A stretch of DNA of 64,000 nucleotides, taken from contig NZ_SMKF01000005.1 in assembly GCF_004348325.1 (NCBI RefSeq), forward strand, positions 30,905 through 94,904, written 5' to 3'. The DNA comes from Micromonospora sp. KC213. GTDB taxonomy: Bacteria; Actinomycetota; Actinomycetes; Mycobacteriales; Micromonosporaceae. Position 1 is the stretch's first letter, and the number at the start of each line of letters is the position of its first letter. The position numbers and the translations under genes are program-made. Below are positions 25,272-34,340 of this stretch, in pieces. The notes below the pieces were generated by a model that saw nothing but the letters and a program-made list of their open reading frames with translations, had not been told where the DNA came from and did no database searches.

Positions 25272-25366
25272 TCTTCACCTGCTGCGTCCGGGGCTCAGCC
25301 GCCTCTCAGTTTTGAGGGCTAGCCGACCCGCCGGTGCAGGCAATACTCTTCGGTAACCGCAAAGCG

Positions 25367-25384
25367 ACGTGACCCCCGTCACGT
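25367..25384. promoter_or_regulatory. Perfect inverted repeat upstream of acyl-CoA synthetase
   Basis: ACGTGAC (25367-25373) and GTCACGT (25378-25384) flank four C residues, 28 bases before the start codon. The symmetry and position suit a TetR- or FadR-type operator; as RNA it would be a short hairpin in the leader. Confidence 0.5.
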
Positions 25385-25412
25385 CTGACACCCCTTGAAG
25401 GCGGCTACAGCG

Positions 25413-27239
25413 ATGGCTCTCGATGTACCGTACCGTTCCATCCCCGACATGTTCCTCAAGCGCGTGGCCGCGACACCCGATCGCCACGCTTTCGGTCACC
25501 CCAACGCGGACGACTCCGGTGCGGTGTGGCTCACCTGGGAACAGGTCGGACAGCGGGCCACGGCGGTCGCCGCCGGCCTGCACGGGCTGGGCGTCGGCCT
25601 GGAAGATCCGGTGGCGATCCTGGCCAACACCCGGCTGGACTGGGTGATCGCCGACTTCGGCATCATGTGCGCCGGTGGCGCCACCACCACGGTGTACCCG
25701 ACCACCGAACCGGAGGACGCGGTGTACATCATCGCCGACTCCAAGTCGCGGGTGCTGTTCGCCGAGAATCCCGCCCAGGCCGCCAAGGTCGCGGGCGCGC
25801 ACCTGCCGGCGCTGACCCACGTGGTCCTGTTCGACGGAGTGCCCGACCCGGCCGCCGCGGTACCCCAGCTCACCCTGGCCGAGCTGGAACAGCAGGGCCG
25901 GCAGGTCCTCGCGGCGGACCGGGGTTTGATCGAGCGGCTGGTCGCCCCGATCGGACCGGAGAACCTCGCCACCCTGATCTACACCTCCGGCACCACCGGC
26001 CGCCCCAAGGGCGTCGAGCTGCTGCACGGCGGCTGGTGCTGGGAGGGTGTGGCGCAGTCCGAGATCGGGCTGCTGCGCCAGGACGACCTCCAGTACCTCT
26101 GGCTGCCGCTGTCCCACTCGTTCGGCAAGACGCTGCTGTGCGGGGCGACCCACGTCGGCCTGCCCACCTACGTCGACGGCCGGGTGGAGAAGCTGGTCGA
26201 CCTGCTGGGCATCATCCGCCCGACGCTGATGTGCGGGGCGCCGCGGGTCTTCGAGAAGGTCTACAACAAGGCGGTCACCACGGCCCGGGACGCCGGTGGC
26301 GCCAAGGCCAAGATCTTCGCCTGGGCGGTGGCGGTCGGTAAGGAGAAGGTCGCCCTGGAGCAGGCCGGCAGGCCGCTCCCGACCGGGCTGAGACTGAAGT
26401 ACGCGCTGGCCGAGAAGTTGGTGTTCAGCAAGCTCCAGGCTCGCCTCGGCGGCCGGATCCGGGTGCTGGTCTCCGGCGCCGCGCCGCTGAGCCCGGAGAT
26501 CGCCACCTTCTTCGCCGCCGCCAACCTGCCCATCTGCGAGGGGTACGGCCTCACCGAGACCAGTGCCGGCGCCTTCGTCGCCCGGCCGCACGCCAACCGG
26601 ATCGGCACCGTCGGCCAGGCGCTGGGCGACCTGGAGTGCCGGATCGACACCGACGGGGAGATCCTGCTGCGGGGCGGGCCGGTGATGCGCGGGTACCACA
26701 ACCTGCCCGCCGAGACGGCCGCCGTGTTCACCGAGGACGGCTTCTTCCGTACCGGGGACATCGGCAGCCTGGACGACGAGGGCTACCTGCGCATCACCGA
26801 CCGGAAGAAGGACCTGGTCAAGACCTCTGGCGGCAAGTACGTCGCGCCGTCGCACATCGAGGGCATGTTCAAGGCGGTCTGCCCGTACACCTCGCAGGCG
26901 GTCGTCATCGGGCAGGCCCGCAACTACTGCACCATGCTGGTCACGCTGGACCCGGACGCGATCAAGAGTTGGGCGGCCGGCGGCCCGCTGGAGGGCCGGG
27001 ACTACGCCGAGATCGTCGCCTCGCCGCAGGCGCGGGCCATGGTCGAGGAGTACGTCGCGCAGCTCAACGCCCGGCTCAACCGGTGGGAGACGATCAAGAA
27101 GGTCACCATCCTGCCGCGCGACCTGACCATCGAGCACGGTGAGATCACCCCATCGTTGAAGATCAAGCGGCGGGGCGTGGAGAGCAACTTCGCCGCCGAG
27201 ATCGACAAGATGTACGAGGGTGCCCTGGCCGAGATCTGA
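25413..27239 (+). CDS. Long-chain fatty acid-CoA ligase (FadD15-like)
   Basis: A 608-residue ANL-superfamily enzyme that activates fatty acids through an acyl-adenylate. P-loop LIYTSGTTGRPKG (~185), YGLTETSAG, the TGDIG segment and the catalytic-lysine region near the end (ITPSLKIKRRGV) are all present. Overall organisation resembles mycobacterial FadD15. ATG 25413 is preferred; a TTG six codons earlier is in frame but AAGG lies within it. The gene ends before a strong bidirectional hairpin. It follows the terpene synthase by ~140 bases but is probably transcribed separately, given the perfect operator-like repeat upstream. Confidence 0.93.
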   Translation: MALDVPYRSIPDMFLKRVAATPDRHAFGHPNADDSGAVWLTWEQVGQRATAVAAGLHGLGVGLEDPVAILANTRLDWVIADFGIMCAGGATTTVYPTTEPEDAVYIIADSKSRVLFAENPAQAAKVAGAHLPALTHVVLFDGVPDPAAAVPQLTLAELEQQGRQVLAADRGLIERLVAPIGPENLATLIYTSGTTGRPKGVELLHGGWCWEGVAQSEIGLLRQDDLQYLWLPLSHSFGKTLLCGATHVGLPTYVDGRVEKLVDLLGIIRPTLMCGAPRVFEKVYNKAVTTARDAGGAKAKIFAWAVAVGKEKVALEQAGRPLPTGLRLKYALAEKLVFSKLQARLGGRIRVLVSGAAPLSPEIATFFAAANLPICEGYGLTETSAGAFVARPHANRIGTVGQALGDLECRIDTDGEILLRGGPVMRGYHNLPAETAAVFTEDGFFRTGDIGSLDDEGYLRITDRKKDLVKTSGGKYVAPSHIEGMFKAVCPYTSQAVVIGQARNYCTMLVTLDPDAIKSWAAGGPLEGRDYAEIVASPQARAMVEEYVAQLNARLNRWETIKKVTILPRDLTIEHGEITPSLKIKRRGVESNFAAEIDKMYEGALAEI

Positions 27240-27246
27240 CCGAGCA

Positions 27247-27285
27247 GGGGGTGGCCGGGCCGACGGCTCGGGCACGGCCACCCCC
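27247..27285. terminator. Strong bidirectional hairpin
   Basis: GGGGGTGGCCG (27247-27257) pairs perfectly with CGGCCACCCCC (27275-27285); the loop contains a second small stem (GCCG-A-CGGC). It sits between the convergent acyl-CoA synthetase and LtrA genes. Confidence 0.75.
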
Positions 27286-27312
27286 GTCCACCGGCACTCC
27301 GCGGCGACCGGC

Positions 27313-28572
27313 TCACCCATACCGGCCGCGCCAGCGGGTGCCTTCGACCTCGTGCTCCTCCTGCCGGACCGCGCGGCGCAACTCGCCGTCGGTCAGGGTC
27401 TGCGTGACGACGGTGGCCACGCAGACCACCGCCAGGACCGCCAGCGCCACCAACTCCGGCAGCCTCACCCCGACCGGCGCGAGCACGGCGAGCAGCAGTA
27501 CGGCCGCCAGCGGCGGCCACCGCAGCACGCGCAACGCCCGCAGCCCGCAGGCGACCAGGCTGAGCAGGTACAGCCCCACCCCGCCCCAGAGCACCATGAT
27601 CCAGAACCAACCCAGCGGCGGCCCCCAGGCGGGCTCCCCCGGCGACGCCGCCTCAGCCAGTAGGTCCTCCAGGCCGAGGGCGAGAAGGATGACGCCCGCG
27701 ATCATCGGCAGGTGCAGGTAGGTGTACGCGTCCCGGGCCAGCCGCCGCCGGGCGGTCGGTTCGCGGGCCCGGTGCAGGGCCTGCTCGACCGCCAGCGCCA
27801 GGGTGTCGAAGTACGCCCACCACAGCGCCGAGGCCACCGCCACGCCCAGCAGCGCGGCGACCACCACCGGCCAGCTCAGTGGCAGCTCGGTGACGAACTT
27901 CGGGCCGATGCCCAGCGCGATGATCGACTCGCCGAGCGCCACCAGCACGATCAGCGCGTGCCGGTCCGCCCAGTGCCCGGTGGAGGCCACCGTCCAGTAC
28001 GCCCGGCCGAGCGTGACACCCCCGACGTACTCGACGGACAGGGCCGCCAGCCAGAGACACAGGCGCAGCCTGTCCTCAGCGACGCCGTCGGCGATCCGCG
28101 GCGGCACCGTCGCGGCGACGACCAGCAGCCCGGTGGCGACCACCGGCAGCACGGCAACCAGCGCCCAGCGGCGCAGCGGCGTCCGGTCGGCGCGGTGCAG
28201 CCAGCCGAAGACCACCAGCTGCGTGGCGCGGACCAGGAAGTAGCAGCCGGCGAAGAAGATCGGGCCGTCGATGCCGCCGGGTCCGTCGCGGAAGGCGCCG
28301 GGCATGCTCAGCGCGAGCAGGAAGGTGACGGCGGCGGTGACGAAGCCGACCACCGGCAGGACACCCTGGTCGACACGGACCGCGTTGCCGAGCGCGGCGA
28401 AGCCGGTCCAACACCACCAGAGCAACGCCAGCACCAGCAGGGCACCGAACAGGTCGGGCACGGTCGCCAGGCTCGACGTCAGATCGGTGACGGTGAGGAA
28501 GGCGAAGACGAAGATCAGGTCGTAGAAGAGCTCCACCCGGCTGGTGCGGGAACCGGGTGGGGCCGGCCGCAT
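27313..28572 (-). CDS. Low temperature requirement protein A (LtrA family)
   Basis: A 419-residue polytopic membrane protein with ~11-12 hydrophobic segments. The N-terminal motif SRVELFYDLIFVFAF and the central GESIIALGIG are LtrA hallmarks. The family was named from Listeria growth at low temperature; its biochemical role is still unclear, so no substrate is assigned. ATG 28572 has GGGGGACGG upstream and sits just before the motif. It is read away from the MocR gene, 141 bases downstream of it. Confidence 0.88.
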   Translation of the reverse strand: MRPAPPGSRTSRVELFYDLIFVFAFLTVTDLTSSLATVPDLFGALLVLALLWWCWTGFAALGNAVRVDQGVLPVVGFVTAAVTFLLALSMPGAFRDGPGGIDGPIFFAGCYFLVRATQLVVFGWLHRADRTPLRRWALVAVLPVVATGLLVVAATVPPRIADGVAEDRLRLCLWLAALSVEYVGGVTLGRAYWTVASTGHWADRHALIVLVALGESIIALGIGPKFVTELPLSWPVVVAALLGVAVASALWWAYFDTLALAVEQALHRAREPTARRRLARDAYTYLHLPMIAGVILLALGLEDLLAEAASPGEPAWGPPLGWFWIMVLWGGVGLYLLSLVACGLRALRVLRWPPLAAVLLLAVLAPVGVRLPELVALAVLAVVCVATVVTQTLTDGELRRAVRQEEHEVEGTRWRGRYG

Positions 28573-28713
28573 CCTGCCCGTCCCCCACCAGCGTCCACCC
28601 GCCACACCAGCAGTCTGGCAGCCGTGCCGCCAGCCGGGCCGTCGATCGCCCGCGGACCCGTCGGACGTGGTGGCGGGGAGCACCCGGCCGGCACCGACCG
28701 AGGGGCGTTGGTC

Positions 28714-30171
28714 TCAGGCGATGACCGTGGCCTCCCGCCACTGCCGGCGGGCGGAACGGTCCAGGTCGTAGCGGACCGCCGCGAGCCGACCCACCGCCTC
28801 CTCCAGATCCGCTGCGGGCAGGGTGAAGGGCAGCCGCAGGAACCGCTCCAGGGTGCCGTCCAGGCCGAACCGGGGGCCGGGCGCGAGCCGTACGCCGACG
28901 TCCTCGGCGGCGCGGGCGAGCGCGCTGGAGATCGGGCCGTCCAGCTCGGCCCAGAGGGTGACGCCGCCGGACGGCGAGGTGACCCGCCAGTCGGGCAGCC
29001 GTGCGGCGAGCGCGGCGAGCAGGGCGTCGCGTTGGGCGGCGAGCTGGGCCCGGCGGGCTTCGACGATGGCCGGGGCGTCGGCGAGCAGGTGCACCGCCAC
29101 GAGCTGGTCGAGCACCGGGCTGGCCATGTCGACGCCGACCCTGGCGGCGGCGAGCCGCTGGACCTGCGGCGCGGAGGCACGTACCCACCCGATCCGCAGC
29201 CCGCCCCAGTAGGGCTTGCTCATCCCGCCGATGCTGATCACCCGACTGTGCCGGTCGTACGCGGCGACCGGCGGAGGCATCGGGGTGGCGTCCAGCGGCA
29301 GGTCCACGAAGGACTCGTCGACCACCAGGTCGGTGCCGGCTGCGTGCGCCGCGGCGACCGCCTTCTCCCGCAGCTCGGCCGGCATCAGGTGACCGGTCGG
29401 GTTCTGAAAGTCGGGGATCAGGTAGGCCAGCTTGGGACGGATCTGCCGGAGGCTGCCCAGCAGCAGGTCCGGGTCCCAGCCGACGCCGTCGGTGGACAGG
29501 CCGTGGGTGCTGACCCGGGCGCGGCGCGCGGCCAGTGCGGCCAGCGCGTTGGGATAGGTGGGGGACTCGACCAGCACGGTGCCGCCGGGGGCCAGCGTCA
29601 GCCGCAGCACGAGGTCCAGCGCGTGCTGGGTGCCGCTGGTGACCATGATCTGCTCGGCACTGGTGGGCAGCCCACGGTCCGTGTACGACCGGGCCACCGC
29701 GTCGCGCAGCTCGATGATCCCGGTCGGGTGGTAGCCGGCACCGCCCAGGTATCGCGGCAGGTCCTCGGTGGCGGCCCGGGCTGCCGGGACGAGCTGGGGC
29801 GGGGCGGCCAGCGCGGCCACCCCGAGGTCGATCATGTCGCGGTCGTCGAGCGGGGTCCACAGGCCGGTGCTGGCGACCCGGTGGGTGCCGGGCAGCATCG
29901 TCCAGCTTCCCGCGCCGCGTCGGCTGGCGAGGTGGCCGGTCTCGCGGAGCTGCCGGTAGGCGGCGGTGACGGTGGTCCGGCTGACCCGCAGCGCCTCGGC
30001 GAGTTCCCGCTCGGCGGGCAGGCGTACCCCCAGCGCGAGCCGGCCGTCGGCGAGCAGGCCACGGACGGCGGCCGCGAGGGCGGCGTAGTCCGGACTGCGG
30101 CGACGGCCCGGCAAGGCGTGCCACTGCCCCAACAGTCGGGCCAATTGGGCTCCGCGCACCTGGCTTGTCAT
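28714..30171 (-). CDS. MocR-type regulator (GntR DNA-binding plus aminotransferase domain)
   Basis: A 485-residue PLP-binding regulator. The GntR winged helix covers ~28-92 (LPAERELAEALRVSRTTVTAAYRQLRETGHL). The class I aminotransferase fold covers ~110-480, with Lys319 in ISIGGMSKPYWGG as the PLP anchor and DFQNPTGH as the substrate loop. The overlapping divergent YczE-like membrane gene indicates the YczR branch of MocR, a pairing known from other bacteria. ATG 30171 has GGAAGGTGG upstream. The effector is unknown; a vitamin B6 or amine signal is plausible. Confidence 0.91.
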   Translation of the reverse strand: MTSQVRGAQLARLLGQWHALPGRRRSPDYAALAAAVRGLLADGRLALGVRLPAERELAEALRVSRTTVTAAYRQLRETGHLASRRGAGSWTMLPGTHRVASTGLWTPLDDRDMIDLGVAALAAPPQLVPAARAATEDLPRYLGGAGYHPTGIIELRDAVARSYTDRGLPTSAEQIMVTSGTQHALDLVLRLTLAPGGTVLVESPTYPNALAALAARRARVSTHGLSTDGVGWDPDLLLGSLRQIRPKLAYLIPDFQNPTGHLMPAELREKAVAAAHAAGTDLVVDESFVDLPLDATPMPPPVAAYDRHSRVISIGGMSKPYWGGLRIGWVRASAPQVQRLAAARVGVDMASPVLDQLVAVHLLADAPAIVEARRAQLAAQRDALLAALAARLPDWRVTSPSGGVTLWAELDGPISSALARAAEDVGVRLAPGPRFGLDGTLERFLRLPFTLPAADLEEAVGRLAAVRYDLDRSARRQWREATVIA

Positions 30172-30186
30172 GGCCACCTTCCCGAA

Positions 30187-30212
30187 ATTGGTTCTACTGT
30201 CCGCAACATTGG
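30187..30212. promoter_or_regulatory. Direct repeats ATTGG, candidate MocR site
   Basis: ATTGG occurs at 30187-30191 and 30208-30212, exactly 21 bp apart (two helical turns), in the gap between divergent MocR and YczE genes. Directly repeated half-sites on one face of the helix are typical for MocR dimers. TACTGT (30195-30200) between them could be the -10 box for yczE. Confidence 0.5.
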
Positions 30213-30229
30213 CCGTTAGGTTGGCATGC

Positions 30230-30874
30230 ATGGCGCTGATTGGCAATCTCCGACACCGACCGGCACGGCGGCTGGCCCAGCTCTACGCCGGCCTGGTCCT
30301 CTACGGCGTCAGCATGGCGTTGATGATCCGCTCCGGGCTCGGGTTGAATCCGTGGGACGTCTTCCACCAGGGGCTGTCCCGGCAGACCGGGATCTCGGTG
30401 GGCACGGCGAGCATCCTGGTCGGCGCGGCGGTGCTGCTGCTGTGGATCCCCCTGCGCCAGCGGCCGGGCCTCGGCACGCTCAGCAACGTGGTGGTGATCG
30501 GGCTGGCCGTCGACGCGGCCGTGGCGTTCATCCCGGGCGACCTTCCGCTGCCGGCCCGGGTCGTACTGCTGGTCACCGGCATCGTCGCCAACGGCGCCGC
30601 CACCGGCCTGTACCTCGGTGCCGACCTCGGCCCCGGCCCCCGCGACGGACTGATGACCGGGCTGGTCGCACGGCGTCCCCGCTGGTCGGTGCGGCTGGTC
30701 CGCACCGCCATCGAGGTGGTCGTGCTGATCTCGGGCGTCCTGCTCGGCGGCACGGTGGGCATCGGCACGCTGGCGTACGCGCTGGCGATCGGCCCGCTGA
30801 GCCAGTTGTTCATCCCCGTCTTCGCCCTCCGTCACCGACCCGCTCCGGAGACGAACCCCGTACCCGTGTCCTGA
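30230..30874 (+). CDS. YczE/YitT-like membrane protein
   Basis: A 214-residue protein with five or six membrane helices. RSGLGLNPWDVFHQGLS and GADLGPGPRDGLMTGL are the paired G-L-G/N-P-W-D and G-P-x-R-D-G-L signatures of the YczE family. Its function is unknown; MocR linkage suggests transport of a B6-related or amine compound (inference). ATG 30230 is favoured over longer frames because it follows the putative operator. The next gene starts 68 bases downstream and may be co-transcribed. Confidence 0.85.
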   Translation: MALIGNLRHRPARRLAQLYAGLVLYGVSMALMIRSGLGLNPWDVFHQGLSRQTGISVGTASILVGAAVLLLWIPLRQRPGLGTLSNVVVIGLAVDAAVAFIPGDLPLPARVVLLVTGIVANGAATGLYLGADLGPGPRDGLMTGLVARRPRWSVRLVRTAIEVVVLISGVLLGGTVGIGTLAYALAIGPLSQLFIPVFALRHRPAPETNPVPVS

Positions 30875-30942
30875 GCTGCGCGGACGTGCCCGGCGGAAAG
30901 TGGGTGTTTCCTCTGCCGACACCGCCGGGCATCATTCCCTGC

Positions 30943-31404
30943 ATGGCGGTGGACGCATGGCGGTGGACGGACGCCTGGATCTTCGTGTCACTGGTGATCG
31001 CGAGCGGGGCGGGACGGCATCGCCGCGCCGTCGACTCCCGGCGCCCTGAGGGCGTCCGGCTCGCGGACGTCCTCTCCACAGCGGACCACCTCAACCAGAG
31101 CATCCCCGAGCGGGAGGACGTCGAGACGGCCGTCCGCCGGCTGGTCGGCTCTGGGCTGGTCCGCGTCAGCGACGGCTGGTTCGAGATCACCCCGGACGGG
31201 GAGCGGCTCTGGCGGACCAGGCCGCGAGCCGGGTTCGGGACCACCGTGGACACCGTGCAGGGGGTGTTGGCCCGTCGGCACGGCACGCCCGGCGACGCCG
31301 AGTGGCACCTGCCCGAGGAGGAGCACGCCGCGGCGGTGCAGGAGTACCTGGTCCGGTCGATTCCCGCACCGCGCCGATCGCCCGAGGGCCGGTCCGGTCG
31401 CTGA
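30943..31404 (+). CDS. Hypothetical protein, winged-helix-like
   Basis: A 153-residue protein not assigned to a family. A short hydrophobic segment (DAWIFVSLVIASG, ~10-22) is followed by two similar alpha/beta stretches: LADVLSTADHLNQSIPEREDVETAVRRLVGSGLVRVSDGWFEIT resembles a winged helix with a beta hairpin, and the last third is charged. ATG 30943 is preferred; another ATG at 30957 is out of frame. It probably belongs with the YczE transcript or stands alone. Confidence 0.6.
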   Translation: MAVDAWRWTDAWIFVSLVIASGAGRHRRAVDSRRPEGVRLADVLSTADHLNQSIPEREDVETAVRRLVGSGLVRVSDGWFEITPDGERLWRTRPRAGFGTTVDTVQGVLARRHGTPGDAEWHLPEEEHAAAVQEYLVRSIPAPRRSPEGRSGR

Positions 31405-31548
31405 CCGCGGGGTCCCCGGGGCGTTTCGCCCGCTCGCGGCCCGACGTGATCCACACCGCCCGCGGGACGGCCAGAAGATGGCCGGGCGAGGCGGTCGCGG
31501 CCGGTGCCCGGACAGGAAGGCCGGCGCTGGCCGGATGGGGTGGCGGCG

Positions 31549-32316
31549 TCAGCGCACAGGGTGGCCGGCGGCCCGCAGCTCGTCCTTGACCTCGCCCACG
31601 GTCAGCTCGCCGAAGTGGAAGACGCTGGCGGCGAGCACCGCGTCCGCGCCCGCACCGACCGCCGGCGGGAAGTGCCCGACCTCGCCGGCACCGCCGCTGG
31701 CGATCACCGGCACGTCGACCACCGCGCGAACCGCCTGGATCAGCGCCAGGTCGAACCCGGCCTTGGTGCCGTCGGCGTCCATCGAGTTCAACAGAATCTC
31801 TCCCGCGCCCAGCTCGGCGCCACGGGCGGCCCACTCGACGGCGTCCAGGCCGGTGCCACGCCGGCCGCCGTGCGTGGTGACCTCGAAGCCGCTCGCCGTG
31901 GTGCCCGCCGGTGCCCGCCGTACGTCCAGGGAGAGCACCAGCACCTGCCGGCCGAACCGGTCGGCGATCTCGGCGATCAGCTCCGGCCGGGCGATCGCGG
32001 CGGTGTTCACCCCGACCTTGTCGGCGCCGGCGCGCAACAGCGTGTCGACGTCGGCGACCTGCCGGACACCGCCGCCGACGGTGAGCGGGATGAAGACCGA
32101 CTCCGCGGTGCGCCGGACCACGTCGAGGGTGGTGCCCCGGTCGCTGGCGGAGGCGGTGACGTCGAGGAAGGTCAGCTCGTCGGCGCCGGCCCGGTCGTAC
32201 GCCGCGGCCAGCTCCACCGGGTCACCGGCGTCGCGCAGGTCGAGGAAGTTGACCCCCTTGACCACCCGACCGGCATCCACGTCCAGACACGGGATGACCC
32301 GTACCGCCACCGTCAT
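31549..32316 (-). CDS. hisF: Imidazole glycerol phosphate synthase, cyclase subunit
   Basis: A 255-residue TIM barrel that, with HisH, makes imidazole glycerol phosphate and AICAR. The two catalytic aspartates are Asp12 in [14 protein letters not shown] and the Asp in [12 protein letters not shown] (~131). ATG 32316 is six bases after a TAGGCT box, so the mRNA is likely leaderless. hisF stands 2.5 kb away from ridA, the last gene of the his operon, separated by reductase and peroxide genes, and so has its own promoter. Confidence 0.97.
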   Translation of the reverse strand: MTVAVRVIPCLDVDAGRVVKGVNFLDLRDAGDPVELAAAYDRAGADELTFLDVTASASDRGTTLDVVRRTAESVFIPLTVGGGVRQVADVDTLLRAGADKVGVNTAAIARPELIAEIADRFGRQVLVLSLDVRRAPAGTTASGFEVTTHGGRRGTGLDAVEWAARGAELGAGEILLNSMDADGTKAGFDLALIQAVRAVVDVPVIASGGAGEVGHFPPAVGAGADAVLAASVFHFGELTVGEVKDELRAAGHPVR

Positions 32317-32322
32317 GCCGTG

Positions 32323-32328
32323 AGCCTA
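32323..32328 (-). promoter_or_regulatory. hisF -10 box (TAGGCT), leaderless
   Basis: Read on the minus strand, TAGGCT ends six bases before the ATG of hisF; no Shine-Dalgarno sequence is present. Confidence 0.5.
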
Positions 32329-32389
32329 TCCAACCCGTACGCCCCGGCGGTCGACCCGACCGGGTCGACCGCCGGGAACGAGTTCGGGG

Positions 32390-33388
32390 TCACACCTGGA
32401 CGAGCATCTTGCCCAGGTTCTCGCCGCGCAGCATGCCGAGGAACGCGTCGGGGGCGTTCTCGATGCCCTCGACGACCGTCTCGTCGTGCGAGATCCTGCC
32501 CTCGCGCAGCCAACCGGCCACGTCCGCGACGAACGTGTCGCGCAGGTGGCCGTGGTCGCCGACCAGGAAGCCGCGCAGGGTGAGCCGCTTACCGATGACC
32601 AGCGCCAGGTTGCGCGGGGCGGCCGGCGGCTCGGTCGAGTTGTACTGCGCGATCATGCCGCAGATGGCAGCCCGGCCGTGCAGGTTCATCGCGCCGATCG
32701 CGGCTTCCAGATGCTCGCCGCCGACGTTGTCGAAGTAGACGTCGATCCCGTCCGGCGCGGCGGCCCGCAGCAGGTCCCGCACCGGACCGTCGTGGTAGTC
32801 GAAGGCGGCGTCGAAACCGAGCGCGCGCAGCCGCTCGACCTTGGCCGGCGAGCCGGCGCTGCCGATCACCCGGGCGGCGCCGGAGAGCTTGGCGATCTGG
32901 CCGACCATGCTGCCCACCGCGCCGGCCGCGCCGGAGACGAAGACGGTGTCGCCCGGCTTCATGGCGGCCACGTCGAGCAGGCCGGCGTACGCGGTGAGGC
33001 CGGTCATGCCGAGCACGCCCAGGTAGGCGGTGAGCGGGGCGACGGTCGGGTCGACCGGGCGGGCGGCTCGGGCGTCGACCAGGGCGTACTCGCGCCAGCC
33101 CAGACCGTGCAGGACGGTGTCGCCGACCGTGATGCCGTCGGCCTCGCTGGCTACCACCTCGCCGACCGCGCCGCCGTCGAGCGGGGCGTCGAGCGCGAAC
33201 GGCGGCACGTACGACTCGACGTCGTTCATCCGGCCCCGCATGTACGGGTCGACCGACATGAACTGGTTGCGGACCAGGATCTGGCCCGGGCCGGGGGTCG
33301 GCACCTCGGTCTCGACGAGGCGGAAGTTGTCGGCGGTGGGCCAACCCTGTGGGCGGGAGGCCAGGTGGATCTCACGGTTGGTGCTCAT
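32390..33388 (-). CDS. NADP-dependent oxidoreductase (zinc-free MDR, CurA-like)
   Basis: A 332-residue medium-chain reductase without structural or catalytic zinc cysteines. The nucleotide-binding loop is SGAAGAVGSMVGQIA. N-terminal MSVDPYMRGRM and YFDNVGGEHLEA are typical of the leukotriene B4 dehydrogenase/curcumin reductase group, which reduces C=C bonds of enones. ATG 33388 has GAGGGGAAA upstream. It lies 50 bases after ohr on the same strand and may be co-induced by peroxide stress, detoxifying lipid-derived enals; this is inference. Confidence 0.9.
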   Translation of the reverse strand: MSTNREIHLASRPQGWPTADNFRLVETEVPTPGPGQILVRNQFMSVDPYMRGRMNDVESYVPPFALDAPLDGGAVGEVVASEADGITVGDTVLHGLGWREYALVDARAARPVDPTVAPLTAYLGVLGMTGLTAYAGLLDVAAMKPGDTVFVSGAAGAVGSMVGQIAKLSGAARVIGSAGSPAKVERLRALGFDAAFDYHDGPVRDLLRAAAPDGIDVYFDNVGGEHLEAAIGAMNLHGRAAICGMIAQYNSTEPPAAPRNLALVIGKRLTLRGFLVGDHGHLRDTFVADVAGWLREGRISHDETVVEGIENAPDAFLGMLRGENLGKMLVQV

Positions 33389-33438
33389 GGGAGTTTCCCC
33401 TCTCGTACGCGGTCGTCGTCGGCGGCGGCGGGTGATGC

Positions 33439-33879
33439 TCAGGCCGACGCGACCTCGCGGACGGTGAGCGCGACGTCGATGTTGCCGCGCGTCGCGTTGG
33501 AGTACGGGCAGACCTGGTGGGCGGCCCCGACGAGTTGCTCGGCGGCGGCGCGGTCCAGGGCGGGCAGGTCGACCACGAGGGCGACGGTCAGCCCGAAGCC
33601 GCCGCTGCCGTTCGCGCCGATGCCCACCTCGGCCTCGACGACCGAGGCGGAGACGTCGGCCCGGGCCTTGCGGGCCACCGTGCGCAGCGCCGAGTGGAAG
33701 CAGGCGGCGTAGCCGGCGGCGAAGAGCTGCTCGGGGTTGGCCGCGTCGCCCGCGCCGCCCATCTCCTTCGGGATCGCCAGGTCCAGGTCGAGCGTGCCGT
33801 CGGAGGTACGGACGTGGCCGTTGCGGCCGTCACCGGTGGCGCGGGCGGAGGCGGTGTAGAGCACCTGCACGGATATCAC
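33439..33879 (-). CDS. ohr: Organic hydroperoxide resistance protein (Ohr)
   Basis: A 146-residue thiol peroxidase of the OsmC/Ohr group. The reactive Cys60 lies in AACFHSAL, the resolving Cys124 in HQVCPYSNATRGN, and Glu50 in NPEQLF is the third active-site residue. It reduces organic hydroperoxides using lipoyl or thiol donors. GTG 33879 overlaps the ohrR stop (GTGA) and has AAGGAG upstream, so both genes are made from one message and induced together. Confidence 0.93.
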   Translation of the reverse strand: MISVQVLYTASARATGDGRNGHVRTSDGTLDLDLAIPKEMGGAGDAANPEQLFAAGYAACFHSALRTVARKARADVSASVVEAEVGIGANGSGGFGLTVALVVDLPALDRAAAEQLVGAAHQVCPYSNATRGNIDVALTVREVASA

Positions 33880-34322
33880 TGCTCCTTCTGTCGGTGGATC
33901 GTCTCGGTGACCCGGGTGAGGCTGTCACGCAGGGCGACCAGCTCGGCCTGGGTGAGGCCGGTGGCGCGGGCGACCCGCGCGGGTACCTCGCCGATCCGCT
34001 GCCGCAGGGCCGCACCGTCGGCGGTCAGCCCCACCTCCACCCGCCGCTCGTCGCGCGCGGACCGGGACCGGACCACCAGGCCCGCGGCTTCCAGCCGCTT
34101 GAGCAGCGGGGAGAGCGTGCCGGAGTCCAGCCGCAGCGCGGCGCCGAGTTCGGAGACCGTGGGGGCGTCGTCGCCGCGTTCCCAGAGCACCAGCAGCACC
34201 AGGTACTGCGGGTAGGTCAGGCCGAACTCGTCGAGGATGGGCCGGTAGACGTCGGTGAGGGCGCGGGACGCGGCGTAGAGCGCGAAGCACACCTGTCGAC
34301 GCAGCACCAGATCATCGGTCAC
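33876..34322 (-). CDS. ohrR: OhrR, MarR-family peroxide sensor
   Basis: A 148-residue repressor. The N-terminal Cys12 in RRQVCFALYAASR matches the conserved redox cysteine of OhrR; Tyr residues in LYAASRAL and PQYLVLL that hold its thiolate are present. The winged helix is ~60-100 (TVSELGAALRLDSGTLSPLLKRLE). Without a second nearby Cys it is of the one-Cys type that forms a mixed disulfide. GTG 34322 follows CCGGGG; a TTG at 34343 is in frame. The dyad just upstream is its likely operator. Confidence 0.92.
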   Translation of the reverse strand: MTDDLVLRRQVCFALYAASRALTDVYRPILDEFGLTYPQYLVLLVLWERGDDAPTVSELGAALRLDSGTLSPLLKRLEAAGLVVRSRSARDERRVEVGLTADGAALRQRIGEVPARVARATGLTQAELVALRDSLTRVTETIHRQKEQ

Positions 34323-34340
34323 CCCCGGAACGGTAGTACA

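Noticed and set aside
27712..30219. 835-codon plus-strand frame opposite LtrA and MocR
   Set aside because: Antisense shadow with low-complexity Gln/Gly/Arg composition; the minus-strand genes have complete family motifs.
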